The position numbers were made by a program, and so were the translations under genes. From assembly GCA_021776115.1 (NCBI GenBank), contig JAJFGN010000007.1, positions 1-64,000 on the forward strand: a DNA stretch of 64,000 nt. Reading direction: 5' to 3'. The notes beneath the pieces were generated by a model, which ran no database searches, was not told the origin of the DNA, and worked only from the letters and a program-made list of their open reading frames with translations. Positions 45,487 to 53,974 of this stretch are shown piece by piece; within the stretch, counting starts at the first letter, position 1; each line of letters starts with the position of its first letter. Origin of the DNA: Kiloniellaceae bacterium. GTDB taxonomy: Bacteria; Pseudomonadota; Alphaproteobacteria; Kiloniellales; J153.

Positions 45487-45696
45487 TCAGTCTTCGAACT
45501 TGAAGGAGACGTTGATCTTGGCGCGGTAGGCCTCGATCTTGCCATCCTTCATGTGCACGTCGAGCTTGGTCACCTCGGCGATGCGCAGGTCGCGCAAGCT
45601 TTTGCTCGCCCGCGAAACGGCATTGGCGACCGCCTTCTCCCAGGACTCTGGGCTGCTGCCGACCAGTTCGATCACCTTGTAGACGCTGTTAGGCAT
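45487..45696 (-). CDS. Dodecin, flavin-binding protein
   Basis: A 69-residue protein matching the dodecin family: VYKVIELVGSS at the start, SWEKAVANAVSRASKSLRDL helix, then the strand pair VTKLDVHMKDGKIEAYRAKINVSFKFED. Dodecins form hollow dodecamers that store flavins or, in some lines, CoA. The frame is open upstream, but the ATG at 45696, preceded by GGGAGGAAG on that strand, gives the canonical length. Confidence 0.95.
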   Translation of the reverse strand: MPNSVYKVIELVGSSPESWEKAVANAVSRASKSLRDLRIAEVTKLDVHMKDGKIEAYRAKINVSFKFED

Positions 45697-45873
45697 GGTC
45701 TTCCTCCCTGCGATCCGGCGCGCCGGCTTGTCGCGGCCGCGCACGTTCGATGCGGACGCCGCCCCGGCCGACCGGCCGGGGTAGCGGTCTTGCGGCGGCA
45801 AAAGCATACCACGGTGGGTCCATAGCGAAAGGCCCCGTATCCGGGCACCGCGTTGGGCTTGGGCCAGGCCCCC

Positions 45874-46860
45874 CTAGAACATCGTTTCGATGACCCGGTC
45901 GGGCGGGGTGTGGCCGTCGGCAAAGGTCTTGATGTTGATGATGACCTTTTCGCCCATGGCGATGCGGCCCTCGATGGTCGCCGAGCCCATGTGCGGCAGC
46001 AAGATGACGTTTTCCATCTTGAGCAGTTTGGGGTTGATCGCCGGCTCGTGCTCGAAGACGTCGAGCGCCGCGCCCGCGATCTCGCCGGCCCCCAGCCCGC
46101 GAGCCAAGGCATTTTCGTCGATCACCTCGCCGCGGCTGGTATTCACGATGTAGGCAAGATCATGCAACAGCTTGAGGCGCCGCGCCGACAGCAGGTGATA
46201 GGTCGCCGGCGTATGCGGGCAATGGACGGAGATAATGTCCATGCGCGACAGCATCTGGTCCAGGCTTTCCCAATAGGTCGCCTCTAGCTCCGCTTCGATA
46301 TCGGGGTGGACTTTGCGCCGGTTGTGATAATGGACCGAAAGGCCAAAGCCCTTGGCCCGGCGCGCGACCGCCTGTCCGATGCGTCCCATACCGATAATGC
46401 CCAGGCGCTTACCCCAGATGCGGTGGCCTTGCATGGAGGTTGGGCTCCAGCCCTGCCAGTTGCCGGAGCGCACCAAGCGCTCGCCCTCGCTCAAGCGGCG
46501 CGGCAAGGCCAGAAGCATAGCCATGGTCATATCGGCCGTGTCCTCGGTCAGGACACCGGGCGTGTTGGTCACGGTAATCCCGCGCTGGCGCGCCGTTTTG
46601 AGGTCGATATGATCGACGCCGGTGCCGAAAGAAGCGATCAGCTTCAGGTTCGGCCCAGCCTGCGACAACGCGGCCGCGTCGATGCGGTCGGTGACCGTCG
46701 GCACCAGAACCTCCGATTCCTGCATCGCCTGAACCAGGCCCCCGTGGCTCATGGGGGTATCGTCCTCGTTCAAGCGGCAATCGAAGAGCTCCATCATCCG
46801 CGTCTCGATAACATCGGGCAACCGGCGGGTAATGATGACCGAAGGCCGCTTTGTGGTCAT
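45874..46860 (-). CDS. D-2-hydroxyacid dehydrogenase (glyoxylate/hydroxypyruvate reductase type)
   Basis: A 328-residue NAD(P)-dependent enzyme of the D-isomer family. The Rossmann motif GIIGMGRIGQAVARRAKGF, the catalytic arginine in VNTSRGEVIDE, the glutamate in LDVFEHEP and the histidine in LLPHMGSAT are visible. The SFGTGVDHIDL and NTPGVLTEDTADM segments are typical of glycerate dehydrogenase/glyoxylate reductase members. The ATG at 46860 fits the family. Exact substrate is inferred only. Confidence 0.9.
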   Translation of the reverse strand: MTTKRPSVIITRRLPDVIETRMMELFDCRLNEDDTPMSHGGLVQAMQESEVLVPTVTDRIDAAALSQAGPNLKLIASFGTGVDHIDLKTARQRGITVTNTPGVLTEDTADMTMAMLLALPRRLSEGERLVRSGNWQGWSPTSMQGHRIWGKRLGIIGMGRIGQAVARRAKGFGLSVHYHNRRKVHPDIEAELEATYWESLDQMLSRMDIISVHCPHTPATYHLLSARRLKLLHDLAYIVNTSRGEVIDENALARGLGAGEIAGAALDVFEHEPAINPKLLKMENVILLPHMGSATIEGRIAMGEKVIINIKTFADGHTPPDRVIETMF

Positions 46861-47069
46861 GTAAGCTCCGTTTTCGGCCGGGCCGGGCGGGCCCGTCCTG
46901 CAGGTCGAAGTGTGCCCGGACTGGGCGTCTGCCATAGCAGGCGGGCGCTACCTTTGTCCAGAGCCCGCCGCCCGCGTGACGGCAGCAAGGGGTCCTTGAC
47001 CCCATTACGCAAGGCGCGTTTAGTTGGGACGGTGCGGCCGGGGGCCGCCGTCTCTTGGAGACACTCGTC

Positions 47070-47627
47070 GTGCGCACAGGAACCATGTCCAGCATTGCCC
47101 GCTTCGGCGCCATCGCTCTGATGGTGCTGGCGCTCAGCGTGCGCCCGACCCCTCTGATAGCCCAGACCGCAACCGAGGGTGAGGCCGCGCCCCAAACGCA
47201 ACGCCAAGGCGAAAGCGGCCTGCCCCTGCCGCGTTTCGTGTCGCTGCGCGCGCCCAAGGTCAACCTGCGCACCGGCCCGGGCGTGCGTTATCCAATCGAC
47301 TGGGTCTACAACCGCGCGGGCTTGCCGCTCGAGGTCGTCGACGAGTTCGAAACCTGGCGCCGGGTGCGCGATTGGGAAGGCAGCGAGGGCTGGGTGCACC
47401 AGAGCATGCTGAGCGGCGAGCGCAAGGTCATGATCCGCGGCAAGCAACACTTGCTGCGCGACGAACCCGACCCGGCATCGCCCGGTGTCGCGCTCCTGGC
47501 ACCTGGGGTTATCGCGGATCTCGACCGCTGTATCGATGCTTGGTGCCAGATCGAAGTCGAGGAGAAAATCGGCTGGTTGCGGCGGATCGACGTCTACGGA
47601 CTGTACCCCGAGGAGACCGTTCCCTAG
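47070..47627 (+). CDS. Exported SH3-like domain protein
   Basis: About 185 residues with a signal peptide (SIARFGAIALMVLALSVRPTPLIAQ) and two bacterial SH3-like repeats of the SH3_4 type: VNLRTGPGVRYPIDWVYNRAGLPLEVVDEFETWRRV with DWEGSEGWVHQ, and a second half ending IEVEEKIGWLRR. Such proteins are periplasmic and probably bind peptidoglycan or proteins. The GTG at 47070 has GGAGA eight bases upstream; the ATG at 47085 is the alternative. Its stop codon TAG lies at the edge of a TACCAA half-element. Confidence 0.85.
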   Translation: MRTGTMSSIARFGAIALMVLALSVRPTPLIAQTATEGEAAPQTQRQGESGLPLPRFVSLRAPKVNLRTGPGVRYPIDWVYNRAGLPLEVVDEFETWRRVRDWEGSEGWVHQSMLSGERKVMIRGKQHLLRDEPDPASPGVALLAPGVIADLDRCIDAWCQIEVEEKIGWLRRIDVYGLYPEETVP

Positions 47628-47655
47628 TACCAAGGGTCGTTGATATTGTGCCATT
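47625..47655. repeat. Half copy of the TACCAA element end
   Basis: TAGTACCAAGGGTCGTTGATATTG resembles the left end of the 263-bp elements but has no core or right end. It begins at the stop codon of the SH3 protein gene. Confidence 0.5.
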
Positions 47656-47686
47656 TCACCGGGGGCTTGGGCGAACCGCGGCTCAA

Positions 47687-48310
47687 CTACTCCGCGGCGA
47701 CCAGTTTAACCGTGCGCAATTCGGACCGCGATTGCCGAATCACGGACTGCCCGGCCCATAGCGCGAGGGCCGCCATAACCAGACCGACGGCAAGATCGGG
47801 CCAGGCGGTGCCGGTCGCGAAGACGCCAAGAGCCGCGGCCAGGACCGCGAGATTGCCGATGGCATCGTTGCGGCTGCATAGCCAGACCGCCCGCAGGTTG
47901 GCGTCGCCCCCGCGAAAGCGAAACAGGATCAGCGCCGAAACGACATTCGCGACAAGCGCCAGGGCGCCGACCCACCCCATGACCAGCGCCTGTGGCGCGG
48001 CGCCGCTGAAGGCGTTGTAAAAACTGGCGCCGAGGATGAAGAACCCAAATCCGGCCATGACCACGCCCTTGGCCAAGGCGGTAGTGGCACGCCAAGCCAA
48101 GGAACGGGCGAGCACGAAAAGAGCCACCGCGTAGTTGACCGAGTCGCCGAAGAAATCCAGGGCGTCGGCCTGAAGCGCGACCGATTCCGCCGACCAGCCC
48201 GCGATGACCTCGGTCACGAACATGGTGAGGTTGATCGCCAGAACAACGCCCAGGGCCCAGCGCTGGGTGCGCAGGACGGGTGCGTTCACCTCGTGGGCGC
48301 AGCCGGCCAT
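47687..48310 (-). CDS. Cation diffusion facilitator (CDF) type metal efflux transporter
   Basis: A 207-residue inner-membrane protein with about six hydrophobic helices. The family signature metal-site pattern is seen in SVALQADALDFFGDSVNYAVAL (D-x-x-x-D) and later LCSRNDAIGNLAVL (N/D-x-x-x-N). The C-terminal cytoplasmic domain is minimal, so it is a short CDF. The gene directly follows an ArsR/SmtB-type gene (start two bases after its stop), which indicates metal-responsive control. The probable cargo is Zn or Cd/Co, inferred from this context. Confidence 0.88.
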   Translation of the reverse strand: MAGCAHEVNAPVLRTQRWALGVVLAINLTMFVTEVIAGWSAESVALQADALDFFGDSVNYAVALFVLARSLAWRATTALAKGVVMAGFGFFILGASFYNAFSGAAPQALVMGWVGALALVANVVSALILFRFRGGDANLRAVWLCSRNDAIGNLAVLAAALGVFATGTAWPDLAVGLVMAALALWAGQSVIRQSRSELRTVKLVAAE

Positions 48311-48311
48311 C

Positions 48312-48620
48312 CTATCGGTGGCCTTCGCGCATGTGCTCTGCCATATCGCGCAGGACCGAACGAACATGGGCGTCGTCGAGGGTGTAGAAGACCTGCTTAC
48401 CGCGTCGCTCGGCCCGAACCAGGCGGCGCGCGCGCAGCAGGCGCAAGTGGTGACTAACCAGGGACAGCGAATGGCCCGTCGCCGCCGCGATCTCACCCAC
48501 CGAATGGGCGTCGTCCATCACCAGCATCAGGATACCCAGGCGGCTCGGGTCTCCCATCAGATGAAAGACCTCGGCCAACTCGGCGGTTTGGTCCTGAGTC
48601 TCAGCGACAATCGTCGTCAT
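48312..48620 (-). CDS. ArsR/SmtB family metal-responsive repressor
   Basis: A 102-residue winged-helix repressor: LAEVFHLMGDPSRLGILMLV, SVGEIAAATGHSLSLVSHHLRLLRARRLVRAERRGKQVFYTL and a C-terminal helix ending DMAEHMREGH with histidines that may form an alpha5-type metal site (D-x-H...H). It is expected to release its operator when Zn or a related metal binds. The ATG at 48620 was chosen. The CDF gene is immediately downstream, and a matching operator lies about 50 bases upstream. Confidence 0.93.
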   Translation of the reverse strand: MTTIVAETQDQTAELAEVFHLMGDPSRLGILMLVMDDAHSVGEIAAATGHSLSLVSHHLRLLRARRLVRAERRGKQVFYTLDDAHVRSVLRDMAEHMREGHR

Positions 48621-48669
48621 GGCACGCCCGCCCACAATTCGCCGTGTTGGAACGACAAATATATAACAC

Positions 48670-48685
48670 TTGAACAGTTATTCAA
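48670..48685. promoter_or_regulatory. SmtB/ArsR-type operator
   Basis: TTGAACAGTTATTCAA is an imperfect inverted repeat of the TGAACA/TGTTCA type known for SmtB/CzrA/ZiaR regulators, within an AT-rich promoter region in front of the arsR-CDF operon. AATATATAACACTTGAAC contains candidate -10 bases on either side. Confidence 0.7.
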
Positions 48686-48748
48686 TTGTTAACTGACGGG
48701 AATGCGGACCCTGCCGAGCCAGCGATGGATATCGCTTCGGATCGGGTT

Positions 48749-48781
48749 ATATCAAAGGTCATTGATAATGACGTTTGGTAT
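48749..48781. repeat. 33-bp miniature TACCAA palindrome
   Basis: ATATCAAAGGTCATT and AATGACGTTTGGTAT pair with few mismatches around a very short centre. It looks like both ends of the 263-bp element joined without a core. It lies eight bases beyond the stop of the DUF3501 gene (minus strand). Confidence 0.6.
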
Positions 48782-48788
48782 TAGATAC

Positions 48789-49379
48789 TTAGTCGAAATC
48801 TCCGGCGAGGGCCGCGCGCACGGCTTCCGGCATCACCGACATGTGGGCGTAGTGCGGATGTTTGAAGCCAAGCACGGCCTGCGCGCCGGGCCGGCGAAAC
48901 GCCTCGACCTCGGTATCGGTGAAGGGGAAGTGAATGAACTGTACCGCCGACGCCTTGCCGGCCGCGCTGGTACGGTCGAGATCCGCCTCGGGCTTGCCGT
49001 TTACGATCCTATCGCCGATCTGGATGAAGGCGGTTTCCTCGACCCCGCCTAGCTTACCGAGAAGGGCCCCGCGGCGAACGGGATCGTCGATCTCGAACAT
49101 GACGGTCGCGACCAGCTCGCGCCCCTGGGGGATCAGCGGATTGTAAGCGTTAAGCTCGTCCTCGATCTGGGCCTCGCCGCCTTTTTCGATGAACAGCATC
49201 TCGTGGATTTGGTTCCACATGGTTTCATAGTTTTCAAAATAGAAGGAGCACACCGGGCCGACCTCAACCCGCCGGTTACGCTTCAGTTCGACCAGCGCGC
49301 TGCGACGATTCTTGCGCTCGCCCGCGTACTGCTCCACCGGAATGATATGGTCGCGCGTGATCTCGTGCTTGCCTGACAT
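48789..49379 (-). CDS. DUF3501 family protein
   Basis: A 196-residue protein that I recognise as DUF3501 by ITRDHIIPVEQYAGERKNRR, the RVEVGPVCSFYFENYETMWNQIHEML segment and the C-terminal QFIHFPFT...V-GF-HPHYAH motif. The family has unknown function but is regularly encoded beside rubrerythrin and an Fe-S oxidoreductase, as here (17 bases after that gene). A role in peroxide or iron handling is inferred. The frame is open further upstream; the ATG at 49379 is preceded by GGAGGACG. Confidence 0.88.
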   Translation of the reverse strand: MSGKHEITRDHIIPVEQYAGERKNRRSALVELKRNRRVEVGPVCSFYFENYETMWNQIHEMLFIEKGGEAQIEDELNAYNPLIPQGRELVATVMFEIDDPVRRGALLGKLGGVEETAFIQIGDRIVNGKPEADLDRTSAAGKASAVQFIHFPFTDTEVEAFRRPGAQAVLGFKHPHYAHMSVMPEAVRAALAGDFD

Positions 49380-49396
49380 GATCGAGACGTCCTCCT

Positions 49397-50752
49397 TCAA
49401 TCGCGCCCGGGCGTCACGCCGTAGGCCTGGGCGAAAACTTCGATGGGATGCCGCGACTCCGTGAACGCGGGCTTGGTCTCGGCGTCGAGACGCTCGATCC
49501 CCTGCATCAGATGTTCCCCCGCCAGCGGGCATTCCGAGGCGAGATACGTCTGGCCGCTTTTCGCCGCTTGGCGGGCGGCCGGTTTACCGATCTTCAGTGC
49601 GGTTTCGAAATTCTGCTTCATGATGCCCCAGGAACCGCCATGGCCGGAGCATCGCTCGATCACCGACACCTCGGCCTGCGGGATCAAACGCAACATCTCG
49701 GCCGCCTTGGCGCCGATGTTCTGAGCCCGCGCGTGACAGGCCATGTGCAAGGCCACACCGCCATCGAGCGGCTGCAAGCCCGTGGCCAAGCCCTCTTTCT
49801 TCGCGATCGCGACCACGTATTCGGTGATATCCGAGGTCGCCCGCGCCACGGCCTCGATGGCCTCGTCGCCCGGCATTAAGAGGCGCCATTCGAACTTAAG
49901 CATAAGAGCGCAGGAGGGCGTGAGCGCGATCACCTCGTAGCCCTTGTCGATCCAAGGCTTCAGCTCGGACGCGATGCGCCGCGCCTTGGCGGCGACCGCT
50001 TCGATCTCACCGCGTTCAAGTTGCGGCATGCCGCAACAGGACGGATAAACGACTTCGGTCTCAACCCCATTGCGGGCCAAGACCGCGCGCGCCGCCTCGC
50101 CGATGCCGGGATTGTTGTAGTTGACGAAGCAAGTGGCGTAGAGCACCGCCTTGCGCCCAAAGGCCGGGGCCTGCGCGTTCACCTCCGGCGCGCTTTGCTT
50201 GGCCCGCAGCGCGAAGGTCTTGCCATGGAACTTCGGCAGCGCGGCCTCGCGGTGCACCTTGGCAACTTTTTCCAGGACTGGGCGCGTTAGGCCGTTCTTG
50301 GTATCGCTCGCCCAGTTCGCGATGCCGGGGGCCAGGCTGGCCAATTTGCCGTTGCGGTCGGTCTTGGTCAGTTCCTTTTCCAGCCCACCGGTCTTGCCCT
50401 GGTGGATCTGGGCGGCGCGGTAACGCAGCATGAGGTGCGGAAAATCCAGGTTGAACTCATGCGGCGGCACATAGGGACAACTCACCATGAAGCACATGTC
50501 GCACAGGGTGCAGGCGTCGATAACGGGCTCGAAATGCGCGCTATCGACCGTGTCGAGCTCGCCCGATTCCGACTCGTCTATGAGGTCGAAGAGCTTGGGA
50601 AAGGAATCGCACAGGTTGAAGCAGCGCCGGCAGCCATGGCAGATATCGAAGACCCGCCGCAACTCCGCGTCGATTTTTTGCGGATCGTGGAAATCGGGAT
50701 TCTGCCAATCGAGTGGATGCCGAACCGGCGCTTGCAGGCCGCCTTCGCTCAT
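49397..50752 (-). CDS. Fe-S oxidoreductase of the GlpC/heterodisulfide reductase type
   Basis: A 451-residue protein. Two [4Fe-4S] ferredoxin motifs lie near the N-terminus: CHGCRRCFNLCDSFP and CTLCDMCFMVSCPYVP. The C-terminal half has two CCG-type domains, the first with CFVNYNNPGIGEA...YPSCCGMP, the second with MACHARAQNIG...CSGHGG. This is the GlpC/HdrD-like electron-transfer architecture. Being located between rubrerythrin and DUF3501, it may pass electrons to the rubrerythrin for peroxide reduction; this is inferred from context. Confidence 0.88.
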   Translation of the reverse strand: MSEGGLQAPVRHPLDWQNPDFHDPQKIDAELRRVFDICHGCRRCFNLCDSFPKLFDLIDESESGELDTVDSAHFEPVIDACTLCDMCFMVSCPYVPPHEFNLDFPHLMLRYRAAQIHQGKTGGLEKELTKTDRNGKLASLAPGIANWASDTKNGLTRPVLEKVAKVHREAALPKFHGKTFALRAKQSAPEVNAQAPAFGRKAVLYATCFVNYNNPGIGEAARAVLARNGVETEVVYPSCCGMPQLERGEIEAVAAKARRIASELKPWIDKGYEVIALTPSCALMLKFEWRLLMPGDEAIEAVARATSDITEYVVAIAKKEGLATGLQPLDGGVALHMACHARAQNIGAKAAEMLRLIPQAEVSVIERCSGHGGSWGIMKQNFETALKIGKPAARQAAKSGQTYLASECPLAGEHLMQGIERLDAETKPAFTESRHPIEVFAQAYGVTPGRD

Positions 50753-50904
50753 GACGTGAGGCCCTCTCACTTGGATCCCGCGCACAAAGCCAATGCCTGG
50801 CTCTGGTCGGCCGCCAGCCAAATCGCGCGCGGGTAGTTTCGGTTCAGTCTTTCGGGGTGCGGCGTAATACCCGCACCCCGAAAGTTAGGAGCCCGAGACC
50901 GGGT

Positions 50905-51324
50905 TTACGAAAGCGTGTCGAGAGCCTTCTGGAACCGGCCGGCATGGCTCTTCTCAGCCTTGGCCAAGGTCTCGAACCAGTCGGCGATCTCGTCGAAGCC
51001 TTCCTCGCGGGCGCTACGCGCCATGCCCGGGTACATGTCGGTGTATTCGTGAGTTTCACCGACGATCGCGGCCTTGAGATTCAAATCGGTGCCACCGATC
51101 GGCTCACCCGTCGCAGGGTCTCCGACCTCCTCAAGGAATTGCAGATGCCCGTGGGCGTGGCCGGTCTCGCCCTCCGCGGTCGAGCGGAACACGGCGGCAA
51201 CGTCGTTGTAGCCCTCGATATCCGCTTTTTGCGCGAAATAGAGGTAGCGCCGGTTGGCCTGGCTTTCGCCGGCAAACGCGTCCTTCAAGTTCTGTTCCGT
51301 TTTCGAGCCCTTCAACTGCGCCAT
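50905..51324 (-). CDS. Rubrerythrin-type di-iron protein
   Basis: A 139-residue ferritin-like protein with the four-helix di-iron ligands: [15 protein letters not shown] (E), [14 protein letters not shown] (E-x-x-H) , [15 protein letters not shown] (E) and [12 protein letters not shown] (E-x-x-H). The C-terminal rubredoxin domain of classical rubrerythrin is missing, so an external electron donor is needed; the Fe-S oxidoreductase gene about 150 bases downstream is the obvious candidate. It is probably a peroxide-scavenging enzyme. An ICE-like sequence lies about 110 bases upstream. Confidence 0.92.
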   Translation of the reverse strand: MAQLKGSKTEQNLKDAFAGESQANRRYLYFAQKADIEGYNDVAAVFRSTAEGETGHAHGHLQFLEEVGDPATGEPIGGTDLNLKAAIVGETHEYTDMYPGMARSAREEGFDEIADWFETLAKAEKSHAGRFQKALDTLS

Positions 51325-51431
51325 CGTGCCCTCCCTTGGCATAAAATTCATGAAACCGCTCACTACGGCTGGCGACGGCTCCGCCCGGCCGCTAACCCGT
51401 AGATAGGTCATAGCGCGGCCCATGTCAATAA

Positions 51432-51449
51432 ATTAGAACGATTCTAGAA
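51432..51449. promoter_or_regulatory. Candidate ICE box (Irr binding site)
   Basis: TTAGAACGATTCTAG fits the iron control element pattern TTTAGAA...TTCTAAA known for Irr, with one mismatch between half-sites. It sits in the AT-rich gap between the rubrerythrin promoter region and the 3' end of irr. Confidence 0.65.
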
Positions 51450-51476
51450 AATAAAATATCGCTAAGAGAGAGCGCG

Positions 51477-51899
51477 TTATTTTTCGCCCGGAGATAGGCG
51501 AATGATGACATCGACGCGCTCGATCTTGGTTCCGGGCGGGGCCGGCGGCACGCTGTTCAAACCGACCTGATCGCCGGGGATGTCTTCCAAGCGGCCCGAG
51601 GCCTCGTGGAAAAAGTGGTGATGGTCATCCACGTTGGTATCGAAATAGGACCGGCCGGGCTCCACCACGACCTCACGCAGCAACCCGGCGCCGGTAAACT
51701 GATGCAGGGCATTGTAGACCGTCGCCAGCGATACCGGCACCCGCTCCGCCGCCGCCTCGGCATGGAGTTGCTCCGCCGTCAGGTGGCGATTGCCCTGGTC
51801 GAACAGTAATCTAGCCAGGGCCAAACGTTGGCGCGTTGGCCGCAGGCCCGCCGTTTTAAGGCGGTCGATGAGCGAGGAAAAAGGGCGTTCCTGTACCAT
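51477..51899 (-). CDS. irr: Iron response regulator Irr (Fur family)
   Basis: A 140-residue Fur-superfamily regulator. AGLRPTRQRLALARLLF, HLTAEQLHAEA and VPVSLATVYNALHQFTGAGLLREV form the winged helix. YFDTNVDDHHHFFHE carries the HHH motif tied to haem sensing in Irr, and the C-terminal IERVDVIIRL ending is the Irr type rather than the Fur type. The N-terminal haem-regulatory cysteine motif of Bradyrhizobium Irr is absent. It represses or activates iron and haem genes under iron limitation. It lies beside fabA, a common arrangement in Alphaproteobacteria, and is divergent from it. Confidence 0.92.
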   Translation of the reverse strand: MVQERPFSSLIDRLKTAGLRPTRQRLALARLLFDQGNRHLTAEQLHAEAAAERVPVSLATVYNALHQFTGAGLLREVVVEPGRSYFDTNVDDHHHFFHEASGRLEDIPGDQVGLNSVPPAPPGTKIERVDVIIRLSPGEK

Positions 51900-52146
51900 G
51901 CCCCATTATATGGCAACCGCTATCGGAAATTAAAGTGTAAAATCAGTCTATTGGTAATTTTTTTGGAATTAATTTAACTGTCTTTTCAAGGCCGGCGATG
52001 CCGGGCTGAAGAACCGTATCCGGTTGATCGCACGCCCGCACCTCGTGTTATAGTCGCCGCGATTTGAGCGGCACGTAATCTCACGTGCGCGCGGGGTCAG
52101 GGCTATCCGGTCCGCCGCTAGAAACGCAAGCGCTGAGGGGGCATCC

Positions 52147-52677
52147 TTGCAGCTACGAAAAAACAGCTACGCTTATGCGGACCTGATCCAATGCGCTCAC
52201 GGTAAGCTATTTGGGCCCGGCAATGCGCAACTGCCGCTACCGCCCATGTTGATGTTCGACCGCATCACGAAGATTTCCGAATCCGGCGGCGCCCACGACA
52301 AGGGCGAGATCGTGGCCGAACTGGATGTGAAGCCAGACCTTTGGTTCTTTAAGTGCCATTTCGAGGGCGATCCGGTGATGCCGGGCTGCCTGGGTTTGGA
52401 CGCGCTGTGGCAGTTGGTCGGGTTCTTTCTGGGTTGGTTAGGCTCTCCGGGCCGGGGCCGGGCGCTGGGCGTGAGCGAGGTCAAGCTGACCAAGCTGGTA
52501 CTGCCGGACGCGAAGCTTGTGACTTACCGATTGAATCTGAAGCGTGTGATCCAACGTAAATTGGTCATGGGAGTTGCCGACGGCGCCATGCTGGTGGATG
52601 GCGAACCCGCATACCAAGCGCTTGGCCTCAAAGTCGGCCTGGTCGGAGCCGCGCAACCCATCCCGGGCGCCGCCTGA
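52147..52677 (+). CDS. fabA: 3-hydroxydecanoyl-ACP dehydratase/isomerase FabA
   Basis: A 176-residue hot-dog-fold enzyme that dehydrates 3-hydroxydecanoyl-ACP and isomerises the product, opening the route to unsaturated fatty acids. [45 protein letters not shown] (active-site His, and Asp in the LGLDALWQ helix) and LGVSEVKLT are all family motifs. The start is TTG at 52147, because GAGGGGG lies a few bases upstream and [13 protein letters not shown] is the canonical FabA N-terminus. fabB follows after 25 bases. Confidence 0.96.
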   Translation: MQLRKNSYAYADLIQCAHGKLFGPGNAQLPLPPMLMFDRITKISESGGAHDKGEIVAELDVKPDLWFFKCHFEGDPVMPGCLGLDALWQLVGFFLGWLGSPGRGRALGVSEVKLTKLVLPDAKLVTYRLNLKRVIQRKLVMGVADGAMLVDGEPAYQALGLKVGLVGAAQPIPGAA

Positions 52678-52702
52678 TCGCGCGGCGGAGGAGACACAAA
52701 CT

Positions 52703-53923
52703 ATGCACCGCGTCGTTGTCACCGGCTTAGGTGTCGTCTCGAGCATCGGGAACGACAAACAAGAGGTACTCGAGTCGTTAAAGACCGGGCGTTCCGGCAT
52801 ACGTTTCTGCGAAACCTATGCCGAGATGGGATTCCGCAGCCATGTCTACGGCGATATCCGGCTCGACCTCGATGCGCTGGTGGACCGCAAGACGCGCCGT
52901 TTCATGGGCGACGGCGCCGCCTACAACTATGTCGCCATGAAAGAAGCCATCGCCGACGCCGGGCTGGAAGACAGCGACATCTCGAACGAACGAAGCGGTC
53001 TCATCATGGGCTCCGGCGGGCCCTCGACGTCCAACCAGGTCTTGGCCGCCGACATTGCGCGCGAAAAAGGCCCAAAACGTGTCGGGCCGTACATGGTGCC
53101 GCGCTGCATGTCGAGCACCAACTCGGCTAACCTTTCGACCGCGTTCAAGATCAAGGGGCTCAGTTTTTCCATCAGTTCCGCCTGCTCGACCAGCGCCCAT
53201 TGCATCGGCACCGGCTACGAACAGATCCAGATGGGCAAGCAGGACATCGTCTTCGCCGGCGGCGGGGAGGAGATACATTGGAGCCTTTCGGTCCTGTTCG
53301 ACGCCATGGGCGCCTTGTCCAGCAAGTACAATGATCGGCCGGAGCAGGCCTCGCGCCCTTACGACCGCAACCGTGACGGCTTCATCATTTCCGGGGGCGC
53401 CGGTGTCGTGGTCCTGGAGGAATTGAACCATGCGCGCGCGCGCGGCGCGAAAATTTATGCCGAGCTCGTCGGATACGGCGCAACTTCGGACGGCCTCGAT
53501 ATGGTCGCCCCTTCCGGTGAGGGCGCGGTGCGCTGTATGCGCCAGGCGCTTTCGGGACTGGGGAACACCAAGATCGACTACATAAACGCGCACGGCACCT
53601 CAACTCCGGTGGGAGACATGGTCGAGTTGCGTGCCGTGCGCGAAGTCTTCGGCGCCGACTTTCCGCCGCTCGGCTCGACAAAGTCGCTGACCGGTCACGC
53701 GCAGGGCGCGGCCGGGGTGCAGGAGGCGATCTATTCGCTGCTGATGCTCGAGCACGGCTTCTTGGCCGCCTCCGCCAACATCGAGGAACTCGATCCAGAA
53801 ACCGGCGATGCGCCCATCTTGCGCACACGCGTCGACAACGCGTCCCTCAATTGTGTCATGTCCAACAGCTTCGGCTTTGGCGGCACCAACGCATCGCTCG
53901 CCTTCAAGCGTTACGAAGCCTAG
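52703..53923 (+). CDS. fabB: 3-oxoacyl-ACP synthase I FabB
   Basis: A 406-residue condensing enzyme that elongates unsaturated intermediates produced by FabA. The catalytic cysteine is in [14 protein letters not shown], and the two histidines are in [12 protein letters not shown] and [13 protein letters not shown]. The C-terminal [14 protein letters not shown] motif is present. The ATG at 52703 has GGAGGAG upstream. It is the second gene in fabA-fabB-fabI, the standard alphaproteobacterial order. Confidence 0.97.
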   Translation: MHRVVVTGLGVVSSIGNDKQEVLESLKTGRSGIRFCETYAEMGFRSHVYGDIRLDLDALVDRKTRRFMGDGAAYNYVAMKEAIADAGLEDSDISNERSGLIMGSGGPSTSNQVLAADIAREKGPKRVGPYMVPRCMSSTNSANLSTAFKIKGLSFSISSACSTSAHCIGTGYEQIQMGKQDIVFAGGGEEIHWSLSVLFDAMGALSSKYNDRPEQASRPYDRNRDGFIISGGAGVVVLEELNHARARGAKIYAELVGYGATSDGLDMVAPSGEGAVRCMRQALSGLGNTKIDYINAHGTSTPVGDMVELRAVREVFGADFPPLGSTKSLTGHAQGAAGVQEAIYSLLMLEHGFLAASANIEELDPETGDAPILRTRVDNASLNCVMSNSFGFGGTNASLAFKRYEA

Positions 53924-53974
53924 AGCCCTGTTCGAATTCGACCGGGTTGAGCGCGGGAAAGGACGGCCGAGACG

